NCBI GenBank assembly: GCA_945902745.1
Contig: CAMDNE010000023.1
Span: 1-43,416 of the forward strand
Origin: Chitinophaga pinensis
Lineage (GTDB): Bacteria; Bacteroidota; Bacteroidia; Flavobacteriales_D; Crocinitomicaceae
Direction: 5' to 3'
DNA: 43,416 bases
Shown here piece by piece: positions 26,043 to 34,743 of this stretch. Position 1 is the first letter of the stretch. The number at the start of each line of letters is the position of its first letter. Made by a program: the position numbers and the translations under genes. The notes under the pieces were generated by a model, which worked only from the letters and a program-made list of their open reading frames with translations, ran no database searches and was not told the origin of the DNA.

Positions 26043-27087
26043 AAGAATATTAGTTACGGGTGGTGCTGGATTTATCGGGTCTCATTTGGTTCGATTATTT
26101 GTCAACAAATACCCGAATTATCAAATTATCAATTTCGATAAATTAACGTATGCAGGGAATCTTGAAAACTTAAAAGATGTTGATATTGCTCCTAATTATG
26201 TATTTGTAAAAGGTGATATTGTATCTGTTAAAGATGTGCAAGATGTATTTGAAAAGTACGCCATCACAGATGTAATTCATTTAGCTGCTGAATCGCATGT
26301 TGATCGTTCAATTGAAGGGCCAATGGATTTTGTAATGACAAATGTTGTTGGTACGGTTAATTTATTACAAGCCGCAAAAGAAAATTGGAAGGAAGGCGAG
26401 CACGTGTTTCATCATGTTTCTACAGATGAGGTATACGGTAGTTTAGGGGAAGAAGGATTTTTTACAGAAGAAACACCGTTCGACCCAAGAAGTCCATATT
26501 CAGCGTCGAAAGCATCTTCAGATCATTTTGTTTCTGCGTTTTATCATACGTATGGTTTGCCTATAAAAATGTCAAATTGTTCAAATAATTATGGCAGTCA
26601 TCATTTCCCGGAGAAGTTAATTCCATTGATGATTCTCAATATTCAAAATAACAAACCTCTGCCAGTTTACGGTAAAGGTGAAAACATACGAGATTGGTTG
26701 TGGGTGGAAGATCATGCAAAAGCAATTGATACTATTTTCCATAATGGAACGGTTGGAGAATCATACAATGTGGGTGGATTAAACGAGTCGACGAATATTG
26801 ATCTTGTTCGTTTTTTATGTCGAATGATGGATGAAAAATTGAACCGTGAAAAAGGTGAGTCTGAAAAATTGATTACCTATGTTTTAGATCGTAAAGGACA
26901 TGATTTAAGGTATGCAATTGATGCTTCAAAATTGGAAAATGAATTAGGATGGAAACCATCAATTACGTTTGAGGAAGGGTTGGACAAAACTGTCGATTGG
27001 TATTTGAATAATCAAGAATGGATTGAGAAAGTTACTTCTGGCGATTATCAATCTTACTACAAAGAAATGTATTCCAACCGCAAGTAA
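26029..27087 (+). CDS. rfbB: dTDP-glucose 4,6-dehydratase
   Basis: An extended SDR, 352 aa, converting dTDP-glucose to dTDP-4-keto-6-deoxyglucose. Visible features are VTGGAGFIGSHLV (GxxGxxG), Thr132-Asp133-Glu134 in STDEVYG (the Asp/Glu pair is specific to the 4,6-dehydratases), Tyr157 and Lys161 in SPYSASKASS, and the NNYGSHHFPEKLIP segment. The start is TTG at 26029: the only upstream in-frame codons before a TAA at 26014 are not starts, and the first internal ATG is far past the NAD site. RfbA and RfbC are absent here; an RfbD-like gene lies 13.6 kb downstream. Confidence 0.93.
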   Translation: MNYAKRILVTGGAGFIGSHLVRLFVNKYPNYQIINFDKLTYAGNLENLKDVDIAPNYVFVKGDIVSVKDVQDVFEKYAITDVIHLAAESHVDRSIEGPMDFVMTNVVGTVNLLQAAKENWKEGEHVFHHVSTDEVYGSLGEEGFFTEETPFDPRSPYSASKASSDHFVSAFYHTYGLPIKMSNCSNNYGSHHFPEKLIPLMILNIQNNKPLPVYGKGENIRDWLWVEDHAKAIDTIFHNGTVGESYNVGGLNESTNIDLVRFLCRMMDEKLNREKGESEKLITYVLDRKGHDLRYAIDASKLENELGWKPSITFEEGLDKTVDWYLNNQEWIEKVTSGDYQSYYKEMYSNRK

Positions 27088-27831
27088 ATGAGCTTTTTTT
27101 CAACACTTTTTCAGAAAAAAGCACCTTTAGAATTGTTTGATCTTTCTAAAATTGGAATTGATATGCACAGTCATTTAATTCCAGGAATTGATGATGGTTC
27201 TCGAAGCATGGATGAAACAATTGCGATGTTGGCCAAATTTGAATCTTTGGGTTATAAAAAGATTATAACGACTCCGCATATCATGCAAGAAGTGTATCCT
27301 AATACTTCTGAAATTATCAATCAAGGATTAAAACAAGTTCAAGAAACAGCTAAATCACTCGGATTATCAATTGAAATTGAAGCAGCCGCAGAATATTATT
27401 TCGATGATCATTTAATACAGTTAATTAAACAGAAAGATATTTTGTCTTTTGGCGATAATTATGTACTTGTTGAATTCTCATTTCATACGCCTCCAATTTT
27501 TGAAGACCAATTGTTTTTTGAAATGCAAATGGCTAAATACAAACCAGTACTTGCTCATTTCGAACGCTACCCTTATTTCCATGATTCTTTGGATAAAGCC
27601 AAGGAATATAGAGAGAAAGGTGTTAATATTCAAGTCAACCTCAATTCATTGACTGGTCATTATGGTCCACAAGTGCGTAAGCAAGCAGAAAAATTAATTG
27701 ATGCAAACCTTTTAGATTTTGTTGGCTCTGATTGCCACAGAATGCAACACCTGATGATGCTAGAAGAACATTTATCAAATCCGTATTTTCACAAATTAGA
27801 AAAGTTGAATTTGAAGAATGGGGAGCTGTAA
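27088..27831 (+). CDS. PHP-family tyrosine-protein phosphatase (CpsB/YwqE-like)
   Basis: A manganese-dependent phosphatase of the PHP fold, 247 aa, that in Gram-positives and Bacteroidota removes phosphate from the tyrosine kinase controlling polysaccharide export. Metal ligands are visible: His27 and His29 in DMHSHLIPG, Asp35/Asp36, His64 in TTPHIM, and the SDCH motif near 213-216. It begins at the base after the rfbB stop. The matching Wzc-like kinase is not in the window, so it must act on one encoded elsewhere. Its stop overlaps a TAAACTCCTCAC repeat word. Confidence 0.9.
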   Translation: MSFFSTLFQKKAPLELFDLSKIGIDMHSHLIPGIDDGSRSMDETIAMLAKFESLGYKKIITTPHIMQEVYPNTSEIINQGLKQVQETAKSLGLSIEIEAAAEYYFDDHLIQLIKQKDILSFGDNYVLVEFSFHTPPIFEDQLFFEMQMAKYKPVLAHFERYPYFHDSLDKAKEYREKGVNIQVNLNSLTGHYGPQVRKQAEKLIDANLLDFVGSDCHRMQHLMMLEEHLSNPYFHKLEKLNLKNGEL

Positions 27832-27936
27832 ACTCCTCACAATTCGACAAGCTCATTGCAACGCTCATCGTTCAACACTTCAAAATCTAAACTATCAGTT
27901 ATAAACTCCTCACTCAACACTCATCGTTCCTCACGC
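27829..27936. repeat. Intergenic repeat block between convergent cpsB-like gene and acs
   Basis: The gap is built of repeated words. TAAACTCCTCAC occurs at 27829-27840 (its TAA is the stop codon) and at 27902-27913. A TTCGACAAGCTCATTGCAAC element at 27843-27864 matches 18 of 22 bases of the one at 1618-1639. GCTCATCGTTC / ACTCATCGTTC occurs at 27863-27873 and 27919-27929. TCAGTTATAAACTCCTCACT (27895-27914) matches 1722-1741. No terminator hairpin is evident. Confidence 0.7.
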
Positions 27937-27941
27937 CAATA

Positions 27942-29843
27942 TCAAACCTTCCCTTTCACAATTTCATCCACAATTTCTGGATTCAACAAAGTCGATGTAT
28001 CACCAAAATTAGAAAAGTCTCCTTCACTAATTTTTCGTAAAATTCTACGCATTATTTTTCCAGATCGCGTTTTAGGCAAGCCATCTACGAACTGAATTTT
28101 ATCCAGTTTTGCGATTGGCCCGATATGATCAGAAATCAATTTGTTTATTTCTTGGCGCAGGTTGTTATGATCGCGATTTTCACCCGATTCTTTCAGAATA
28201 ATAAAACCGTAAAGCGCATTCCCTTTTATTTCATGTGGAAAACCAACTAATGCTGATTCAGCAACAGCTGGATGTTCATTAATAGCATCTTCAATTGGTG
28301 CAGTTCCAAGATTGTGACCAGAAACAATTACCACATCGTCAACTCTTCCTGTGATTCTGTAATACCCAACTTCATCTCTAAAAGCACCGTCACCAGTAAA
28401 ATATTTTCCAGGATAAGCTTTGAAATACGTATCGATGTACCGTTCATGATCTCCCCAAATTGTTCTTGCAATTCCAGGCCAAGGAAAGTTAATGCACAAA
28501 TTACCTGTTACTTGTTCTCCTTCAATTTCATTTCCTTTGTCATCCATTAATAGTGGTTGAACTCCAGGAATTGGAAGTGTGGCATAGGTTGGTTTCGTTG
28601 GTGTAATTCCTGCTAAAGGTGAAATTAGTATTCCACCAGTTTCTGTTTGCCACCACGTATCTACAATTGGACATTTTTTCTTTCCTACATGATTATCGTA
28701 CCAATGCCAAGCCTCTTCATTGATTGGTTCACCAACTGATCCTAAAATTTTTAAGGAACTTAAATTATATTTTTCAACCCATTCGATATTTTCTTTAGCC
28801 AAAGATCGAATCGCAGTTGGAGCAGTATATAAATGTGTAATCTTATGTTTGTCAATTATTTCCCAAAACCTTCCGAAATCTGGGTAGGATGGAACTCCTT
28901 CAAAAAGCACAGTTGTAGCGCCATTCAATAATGCACCATAAAGTATATAAGAATGACCTGTAATCCATCCAATATCGGCTGTGCACCAAAAAATATCTTG
29001 TTCTTGGTATTGAAAGACATTTTTAAAAGTATAACCTGTATAAACCATATATCCAGCCGTTGTATGAACCATTCCTTTTGGCTTACCTGTTGAACCAGAA
29101 GTGTATAGAATAAACAATGTGTCTTCAGCATCCATGATTTCAGGAGTATTATTTATCGAACTGTTTTCCAGTAATTCTTCCATCCAATAATCACGACCAT
29201 CTTGAAAATTTATTGGAGTATTTGTGCGCTTAACAAGTAAAACCTTATCGACACATGGACATTTTACTAATGCTTCATCAACAATACTTTTTAAATCAAT
29301 TGTTTTATTCCCTCTAAATCCTCCGTCAGCCGTAATTACTAATTTACAGTCTGAATCTAAAATTCTAGCGGCAATGGCACTTGCAGAAAAGCCAGCAAAA
29401 ACTACTGAATGGATTGCTCCAATTCGTGCACAAGCTAAAACAGAAATTGCTAATTCTGGAATCATAGGTAAATAAATACAAACTCGATCACCTTTGGTTA
29501 TTCCTTGTTCTTTTAAAACATTGGCCATTTTACAAACACGAAGATGCAATTCCTCATAAGTAATATGCTGAGCCTTTTCATTTGGGTCATTTGGTTCGAA
29601 AAGAATAGCTGTTTTTTTACTTCTATTAACTAAATGCCTGTCAATTGCATTTTCAGTAATATTCAATTTACCACCTTCAAACCACGAGAATTTAGCTTCA
29701 GTCATATTGAAGTCTAAAACGTTATCCCATTTTTGATTCCAGCTAAAATTATCGGCAATCTCTCCCCAAAATTTTCTTGGAGTTCTAATTGAACGTCTAT
29801 ATAGTTTGAAATAATCTTCTAAGTCGTGAATTGTATATGCCAT
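27942..29843 (-). CDS. acs: Acetyl-CoA synthetase (AMP-forming)
   Basis: Activates acetate to acetyl-CoA through acetyl-AMP. At 633 aa it is full length (family about 630-660). It has the N-terminal ACAS domain, the P-loop YTSGSTGKPKGM at 247-258, VDTWWQTETGG for acetate/AMP binding, the hinge-region TGDGAFRDEVGYYRITGRVDD, and Lys596 in PKTRSGKIMRR, the lysine needed for adenylation and controlled by acetylation in other bacteria. A DUF2279 gene lies 9 bp upstream on the same strand, so the two may share a transcript, although no functional link is apparent. Confidence 0.97.
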   Translation of the reverse strand: MAYTIHDLEDYFKLYRRSIRTPRKFWGEIADNFSWNQKWDNVLDFNMTEAKFSWFEGGKLNITENAIDRHLVNRSKKTAILFEPNDPNEKAQHITYEELHLRVCKMANVLKEQGITKGDRVCIYLPMIPELAISVLACARIGAIHSVVFAGFSASAIAARILDSDCKLVITADGGFRGNKTIDLKSIVDEALVKCPCVDKVLLVKRTNTPINFQDGRDYWMEELLENSSINNTPEIMDAEDTLFILYTSGSTGKPKGMVHTTAGYMVYTGYTFKNVFQYQEQDIFWCTADIGWITGHSYILYGALLNGATTVLFEGVPSYPDFGRFWEIIDKHKITHLYTAPTAIRSLAKENIEWVEKYNLSSLKILGSVGEPINEEAWHWYDNHVGKKKCPIVDTWWQTETGGILISPLAGITPTKPTYATLPIPGVQPLLMDDKGNEIEGEQVTGNLCINFPWPGIARTIWGDHERYIDTYFKAYPGKYFTGDGAFRDEVGYYRITGRVDDVVIVSGHNLGTAPIEDAINEHPAVAESALVGFPHEIKGNALYGFIILKESGENRDHNNLRQEINKLISDHIGPIAKLDKIQFVDGLPKTRSGKIMRRILRKISEGDFSNFGDTSTLLNPEIVDEIVKGKV

Positions 29844-29852
29844 GATTGATCA

Positions 29853-30755
29853 TTAAAAGTAAAGTGCAGAACCAATTAATTTCCCATCTCGAATAATTAA
29901 AGATGGAAAAGGTAACTTTAAGTAATTTAATTGTTTTAAAACTGTTTTAAGCCATTTTTTTTGAACTGGAATTCTACTAAAATCAATATCTAAGGAAAAG
30001 ATGAATTCTCTTTGAGATAAATATGAATTCACGTTAACTGGGTCACTATAAGATTCTTTATCACCTACAATTTTATTATTAACACTGTATCCAAAGGATA
30101 AACAAATCCATTTTGGAATTGAAGTGTTTTTTGTAAATAAAAATGGATTAAAGCTTACCCAATAAGTTTGTCCATTGTAATCTTTTAAAAGTCGTTCTTG
30201 AAAATTTGATCCCAGAACTTCGGGTCTTAAAGCAGCAAATTCTGTAGGATGATATGAGAATTTTAATAAAAAACGCTGCTCTTTCCATGCTAATTCTTGA
30301 CCAAGATAAATTCCTGCACCAAGAGCATTTGAAGCCATGTCATACCAAGAAAAACCCCATCCAGAGCTATATCCATCAAAAACCTCAAGTGTAGTTTGAA
30401 ATCCCAATCCAATTCCAGTTCCAAGTATCGCTGCATTTGCAGATTTCATTCCAGACCATTTAAATAAATTTCCAGAGAATTGACTTATTTGGTAATTTGT
30501 ATAAATATGACCTGCTTTGTCCATTTGCAGCCAATTTGCTCCATCATTGAAAGTATGAAACTTTGATTTATTATAATCGGTGTACCATATTTGAGAAAGA
30601 CCAATCATACTCCCTGCCCAAGCAGCGCCAGTGCCAATTGAAACAGGGATTATTCTTTTTCTAGAAAGTGAATCGGGAGCGTCCAAAAATAAATTTTGTG
30701 CAAACAACATGTTTACAGAAAAAAAACTGAAAATAATAAATAGGCGAGAACACAT
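29853..30755 (-). CDS. DUF2279 family exported protein
   Basis: A 300-aa protein with a signal peptide (about 1-19, ending NMLFAQ). The segment DKAGHIYTNYQISQFSGNLFKWSG and the following glycine-rich hydrophobic stretch (AILGTGIGLGFQTTLEVFDGYSSGWGFSWYDMASNALGAGIY) are the DUF2279/YfiM-like signature: His-containing, with hydrophobic helices and a conserved D-x-x-x-N motif. The C-terminal 100 residues look like beta strands and could be an outer-membrane barrel or tail. The function of the family is not established. It probably heads the transcript that includes acs. Confidence 0.8.
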   Translation of the reverse strand: MCSRLFIIFSFFSVNMLFAQNLFLDAPDSLSRKRIIPVSIGTGAAWAGSMIGLSQIWYTDYNKSKFHTFNDGANWLQMDKAGHIYTNYQISQFSGNLFKWSGMKSANAAILGTGIGLGFQTTLEVFDGYSSGWGFSWYDMASNALGAGIYLGQELAWKEQRFLLKFSYHPTEFAALRPEVLGSNFQERLLKDYNGQTYWVSFNPFLFTKNTSIPKWICLSFGYSVNNKIVGDKESYSDPVNVNSYLSQREFIFSLDIDFSRIPVQKKWLKTVLKQLNYLKLPFPSLIIRDGKLIGSALYF

Positions 30756-30916
30756 CTTCTTCGAAGGTAATTAAAAACTTAATTTATTACAGACTTACTG
30801 TTGAAAAAATAAAAAATTGCTTCTTTCGTTGTTTAGAATATATACTACTTTTAATCTGTGAATTAAATACGTATTTAAATTGAATGCAGAATTTGATTTC
30901 AATAAAAAAAAACAAG

Positions 30917-31600
30917 ATGAATAAAATAAGAAAAGACTGGACTGATATACGGGTAAACGATAGTTGGGCTATTTTCAAAATAATGTCTGAGTTCGTTGAG
31001 GGGTATGAGAGAATGGCGAAAATAGGTCCCTGTATTTCAATTTTTGGCTCTGCTCGTACAAAACCCGACAATAAATATTATCAAATTGGTGTTGAAATTG
31101 CAAAGAAATTAGCTGAAGCTGGTTATGGCGTTATTACAGGTGGTGGACCTGGAATTATGGAAGCAGCCAATAAAGGTGCTCAATTGGGGCTGGGAAAATC
31201 AGTTGGATTGAACATCGATTTACCTTTTGAGCAAAATCATAATACCTTCATCGATCAAGAACACAATTTGGAATTTGACTACTTTTTTGTTCGTAAAGTA
31301 ATTTTTGTGAAATACGCACAAGCCTTTGTTATTTTACCAGGAGGTTTTGGTACGTTGGATGAATTGTTTGAAGCATTAACATTGATTCAAACAAAAAAGA
31401 TCAATCACAGACCAGTTGTGTTAATCGGTGTAGAATATTGGCAAGGTTTACTTGTGTGGATGAAAGATTCTATGTTACATATGGAACAAAATATTGCAGA
31501 AGTAGATTTAGATTTATTCAAATTGGTTGACACAGCAGATGAAGCTTTCAAGTATATTGAAGACTTCTATAAATCGCATGCATTGTCTCCAAATTTCTAA
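30917..31600 (+). CDS. LOG-family (TIGR00730) nucleoside-monophosphate phosphoribohydrolase
   Basis: A Rossmann-like protein of 227 aa that in characterised members cleaves the N-glycosidic bond of (cytokinin-type) nucleoside 5'-monophosphates. Both signatures are complete: GGGPGIMEA at 75-83 and PGGFGTLDE at 141-149, the latter carrying the catalytic Glu and phosphate-binding loop. I start at MNKIRKDWTD; an 11-codon upstream extension is a poly-Lys/Asn run. In bacteria the usual role is probably purine salvage or house-cleaning, and the old label 'lysine decarboxylase' is misleading. Confidence 0.92.
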   Translation: MNKIRKDWTDIRVNDSWAIFKIMSEFVEGYERMAKIGPCISIFGSARTKPDNKYYQIGVEIAKKLAEAGYGVITGGGPGIMEAANKGAQLGLGKSVGLNIDLPFEQNHNTFIDQEHNLEFDYFFVRKVIFVKYAQAFVILPGGFGTLDELFEALTLIQTKKINHRPVVLIGVEYWQGLLVWMKDSMLHMEQNIAEVDLDLFKLVDTADEAFKYIEDFYKSHALSPNF

Positions 31601-31647
31601 AAAAGCATTGATTGGTTTTACTTTTATTTTTTTTACGGCATATTGCT

Positions 31648-31655
31648 TATATTTG
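31648..31655 (+). promoter_or_regulatory. Possible -7 element for the PASTA gene run
   Basis: TATATTTG matches TAnnTTTG and lies 18 bp before the ATG at 31674, so the leader would be short. The nearest TTG words (31608, 31612) are too far away for a standard -33 element. Confidence 0.4.
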
Positions 31656-31673
31656 CGTGATTGATTTCAATAT

Positions 31674-32486
31674 ATGGAATTTTTAAAAAAACTCAGAACC
31701 TTTATTTGTAGCAAGCATTTTCTAAAGCATTTTGGATTAATGCTTCTTGCCTATCTTATTATAGTAAGTGTTACCGTATTTTATTTGGATTCATATACCA
31801 ATCACGGGCAGCGCATTTCTGTGCCTAATATGATTGGTAAAAATGTCAATGATGTAAAAAGTACCTTAGAAGAATTAGGGTTGGAATATGAAGTTCTTGA
31901 TTCTATTTATGACCCTTCAAAACCGTCAGGAACAATATTAGACCAAGATCCAGATCCGACTATGTTTTCTCAAGTTTATGTAAAGGAAAGTCGTATCATT
32001 CGATTTCGTGTTTCTAAAAAGTCACGCCTTGTTGAAATGCCTAGTTTAGTTGATAAATCACAACGATTTGCTGAAAGTATTTTGGAAAATAGAGGGTTGA
32101 AATGCATAATCCAATTCAAAGAAACAAATGAGGCAAATGGCGCTGTTCTTGAACAACGTTATAAAGGGAAAGGAGTTAAAGAAGGCGCTCGAATACCGAT
32201 TGGATCTACCATAGTATTGATTGTAGGAAAGAATGGACAAGGAGAACCAGTTGATATTCCAAATTTATATGGTTTAACAATATTTGAAGCAAAAGACCGT
32301 TTAGCAACCTTAGGATCATTTGGCTTCTTGCCTGTTTGTGAAGGTTGTGTAACATATGAAGATTCTTTGGCGTCAAGAATAGAATCTCAATCGCCAGAGT
32401 ATATTGAGGGAATACAAATTCCAGCAGGTTCTACAATAACAGTATATGCAACGAAGAACTTTACAGGTGATGGTCAAAATCCATAA
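31674..32486 (+). CDS. Membrane-anchored triple PASTA-domain protein without a kinase
   Basis: A 270-aa bitopic protein with one N-terminal helix (about 20-40) after a short basic cytoplasmic tail, then three PASTA domains facing the periplasm (about 47-113, 116-186, 192-262), each opening with a V/M-P-x-(L/M)-x-G-type motif such as VPNMIGKNVNDVKSTL. PASTA domains bind muropeptides or beta-lactams in Ser/Thr kinases and penicillin-binding proteins, but neither catalytic domain is present. A structural or sensory role at the cell wall is inferred. It is followed within 19 bp by a T9SS cargo gene and then rluD, probably as one transcript. Confidence 0.88.
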   Translation: MEFLKKLRTFICSKHFLKHFGLMLLAYLIIVSVTVFYLDSYTNHGQRISVPNMIGKNVNDVKSTLEELGLEYEVLDSIYDPSKPSGTILDQDPDPTMFSQVYVKESRIIRFRVSKKSRLVEMPSLVDKSQRFAESILENRGLKCIIQFKETNEANGAVLEQRYKGKGVKEGARIPIGSTIVLIVGKNGQGEPVDIPNLYGLTIFEAKDRLATLGSFGFLPVCEGCVTYEDSLASRIESQSPEYIEGIQIPAGSTITVYATKNFTGDGQNP

Positions 32487-32505
32487 TTCTATTAATAAAA
32501 ATTGA

Positions 32506-34743
32506 ATGAAAGGAAAAATACTTGCATTGATTTTAATTTGTTGCCCAATAGTGTTTTTTGCACAAGGTGAAGAGGCAGGACCATTGACTGGCAATCCTGA
32601 TTTACAATGGAAAAATAAAAAATCTAACAAAACAGAAAAAGCGAATCCAGGAACTTTTGACAGTACGTTTATTTATAAATCTGACACGTTAAATCTGCCG
32701 TTTTTTGACGAATTCACTAAGAACCATTTTGAACAGTACAATGCTGATTTTACTGATTTAGGAGTTACGAGTGATAAGAAATACAGGATTTTAGACAATG
32801 TTACTTCTATACAAATCCCTAATAATCTTTATTTTTCTGGACAAACAACGTTTCGAAGAACATACGACGTTCTAACATCCACTTACACAGATGTGAATTT
32901 TAGTCCTACACAATTCAAAGTTGGTAGTTTGGCAACTTACCCTGTTAGTTATGCTACAACAGATTTATATCCACCTTATTACATTTATGACACGGTTGGA
33001 ACATCGGATGTGTCAGATACAATTTGGATAGTTAGTCCTGAATTCTATCAAGATTCCGCAACGCAATTTTTTATAAATTTAAACAACAGTGACGCGTTTT
33101 GGCTTGATGACCAAGCATACCACAATTATCGTTTTGCTGTTGAGCCTCCATCACTAGGAGTAGTTACTTTTGATGGTTTAAACGAAAATGGTTTTCCTTA
33201 TGCCATTGGAACAACAATAACCAATTATGCTGATTTTTTAACATCAAAACCGTTAGATTTATCTACTGTTAATGTTGCCGATTCAGTATATTTTAGTTTT
33301 TTGTTTCAAGCAGAAGGTTTTGGAGATGTGCCAGAAACAACAGATTCTTTAGTTTTAGAATTTTATGCGAAGGACTTAGATCAATGGAATTGGGTTTGGA
33401 GTGCCTCTGGACAGGCTGTTGGTGATTTTCAAATTGGTCATATTCCTATAACTGATCCACTTTATTTTGAAAAAGGGTTTCAGTTTAGATTTAAAAATTA
33501 TGGTGCCCTGTCTGGAATGCTTGATATCTTTAATATTGATTACGTTCATCTAAGAGCATTATCAGGGTATCAAGATACCATTTTTAAAGATTTAGCGTTT
33601 GTTTATCCAATTGGAAGTTTATTGAAAACATACACGTCAGTTCCTTGGGATCATTTTAAAAACAATTCAACAGGTAAAATGCATGATGCAGCTGCAATTA
33701 CAATGCATAATGGAGCTGTAATTCAGGCAAACAATGACGATGGTCTTATTGAAGTTTCATACGGTGGATTTCCAGAAGGGAATTACTTGTTGAATGGACA
33801 AACATTGGCAGGAGGAGTAGCACCTTTTAATTACCTTCCTGGGATCACAAGTTATTCTTACCATGATCTTTCTGGTGGTTATGTTTATGATATAGCAAAA
33901 CTTGGAAACCACCAAACTTTTGATGTTTTAGCTACAGCAACAACACCAACAACCACAGCCAATGATTATACGTTGAATGATTCAACAAGCGGTATTCAAT
34001 ATTTTTCAAACTATTACAGTTATGATGACGGCAGCGCAGAAGCGGCATACGGTCCAACAGGAACGCAATCTCGTTTAGCGATTAAATACAGTGCCTATGA
34101 AGAAGATTCAATTATTGGTATGAATATTCATTTTGTACCTTCTGTAGTTGATGTTTCAAACAAACTGTTTTTATTGACAGTCTGGAGCGACAATGGTGGT
34201 GTTCCTGGATCGGTTTTGTATGAAGATGATGTTTTCTTTCCACGTCAACCGGAATATGGATCAAGTAGAAATGAATTTACAACATATTATTTCAAAGACA
34301 CGTTAAAGGTTTCAGTTGGATTAAGCTATTTTGTAGGTTGGAGACAATTAGATGCAATTCGTCTGAACGTAGGTCTTGATAAAAATTTAGACAACTCAAC
34401 TAATACATATTATAGTGTTGATAATGGTATATCCTGGTCGCAGTCCTCAATATCTGGTTCTGTTATGATAAGACCTATTTATTCAACTGCAATGGATGTA
34501 GAATTGGGAATTGAAACAATTGTCAACCAACCAATTGTTAATTTATATCCGAATCCAACTGCTGATGAAGTGAACATTGTAATAGAAAATGGATTATTTG
34601 AAAGTGTCGAAGTTTATTCTATTCAGGGTACTTTATTGCTTCAAACAATAGAATCTAACGTTTCTTTAATTAATTTCCCTGCGGGTGTTTATTTTTTCCG
34701 ATTAAAAGGAATTGATAAGGTTTATAAAATTATCAAGAACTAA
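32506..34743 (+). CDS. Secreted protein with T9SS type A sorting domain
   Basis: A 745-aa exported protein with a signal peptide (1-20, ending IVFFAQ) and a C-terminal type A sorting domain (about 672-745: VNLYPNPTADEVNIVIENG to AGVYFFRLKG). This domain directs outer-membrane passage and surface attachment or release by the type IX system. The 650-residue middle is beta-rich with jelly-roll-like stretches but shows no catalytic motif I recognise. The stop overlaps the next start by one base (TAATG), an unusually tight link between a surface protein and an RNA-modification gene. Confidence 0.85.
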   Translation: MKGKILALILICCPIVFFAQGEEAGPLTGNPDLQWKNKKSNKTEKANPGTFDSTFIYKSDTLNLPFFDEFTKNHFEQYNADFTDLGVTSDKKYRILDNVTSIQIPNNLYFSGQTTFRRTYDVLTSTYTDVNFSPTQFKVGSLATYPVSYATTDLYPPYYIYDTVGTSDVSDTIWIVSPEFYQDSATQFFINLNNSDAFWLDDQAYHNYRFAVEPPSLGVVTFDGLNENGFPYAIGTTITNYADFLTSKPLDLSTVNVADSVYFSFLFQAEGFGDVPETTDSLVLEFYAKDLDQWNWVWSASGQAVGDFQIGHIPITDPLYFEKGFQFRFKNYGALSGMLDIFNIDYVHLRALSGYQDTIFKDLAFVYPIGSLLKTYTSVPWDHFKNNSTGKMHDAAAITMHNGAVIQANNDDGLIEVSYGGFPEGNYLLNGQTLAGGVAPFNYLPGITSYSYHDLSGGYVYDIAKLGNHQTFDVLATATTPTTTANDYTLNDSTSGIQYFSNYYSYDDGSAEAAYGPTGTQSRLAIKYSAYEEDSIIGMNIHFVPSVVDVSNKLFLLTVWSDNGGVPGSVLYEDDVFFPRQPEYGSSRNEFTTYYFKDTLKVSVGLSYFVGWRQLDAIRLNVGLDKNLDNSTNTYYSVDNGISWSQSSISGSVMIRPIYSTAMDVELGIETIVNQPIVNLYPNPTADEVNIVIENGLFESVEVYSIQGTLLLQTIESNVSLINFPAGVYFFRLKGIDKVYKIIKN

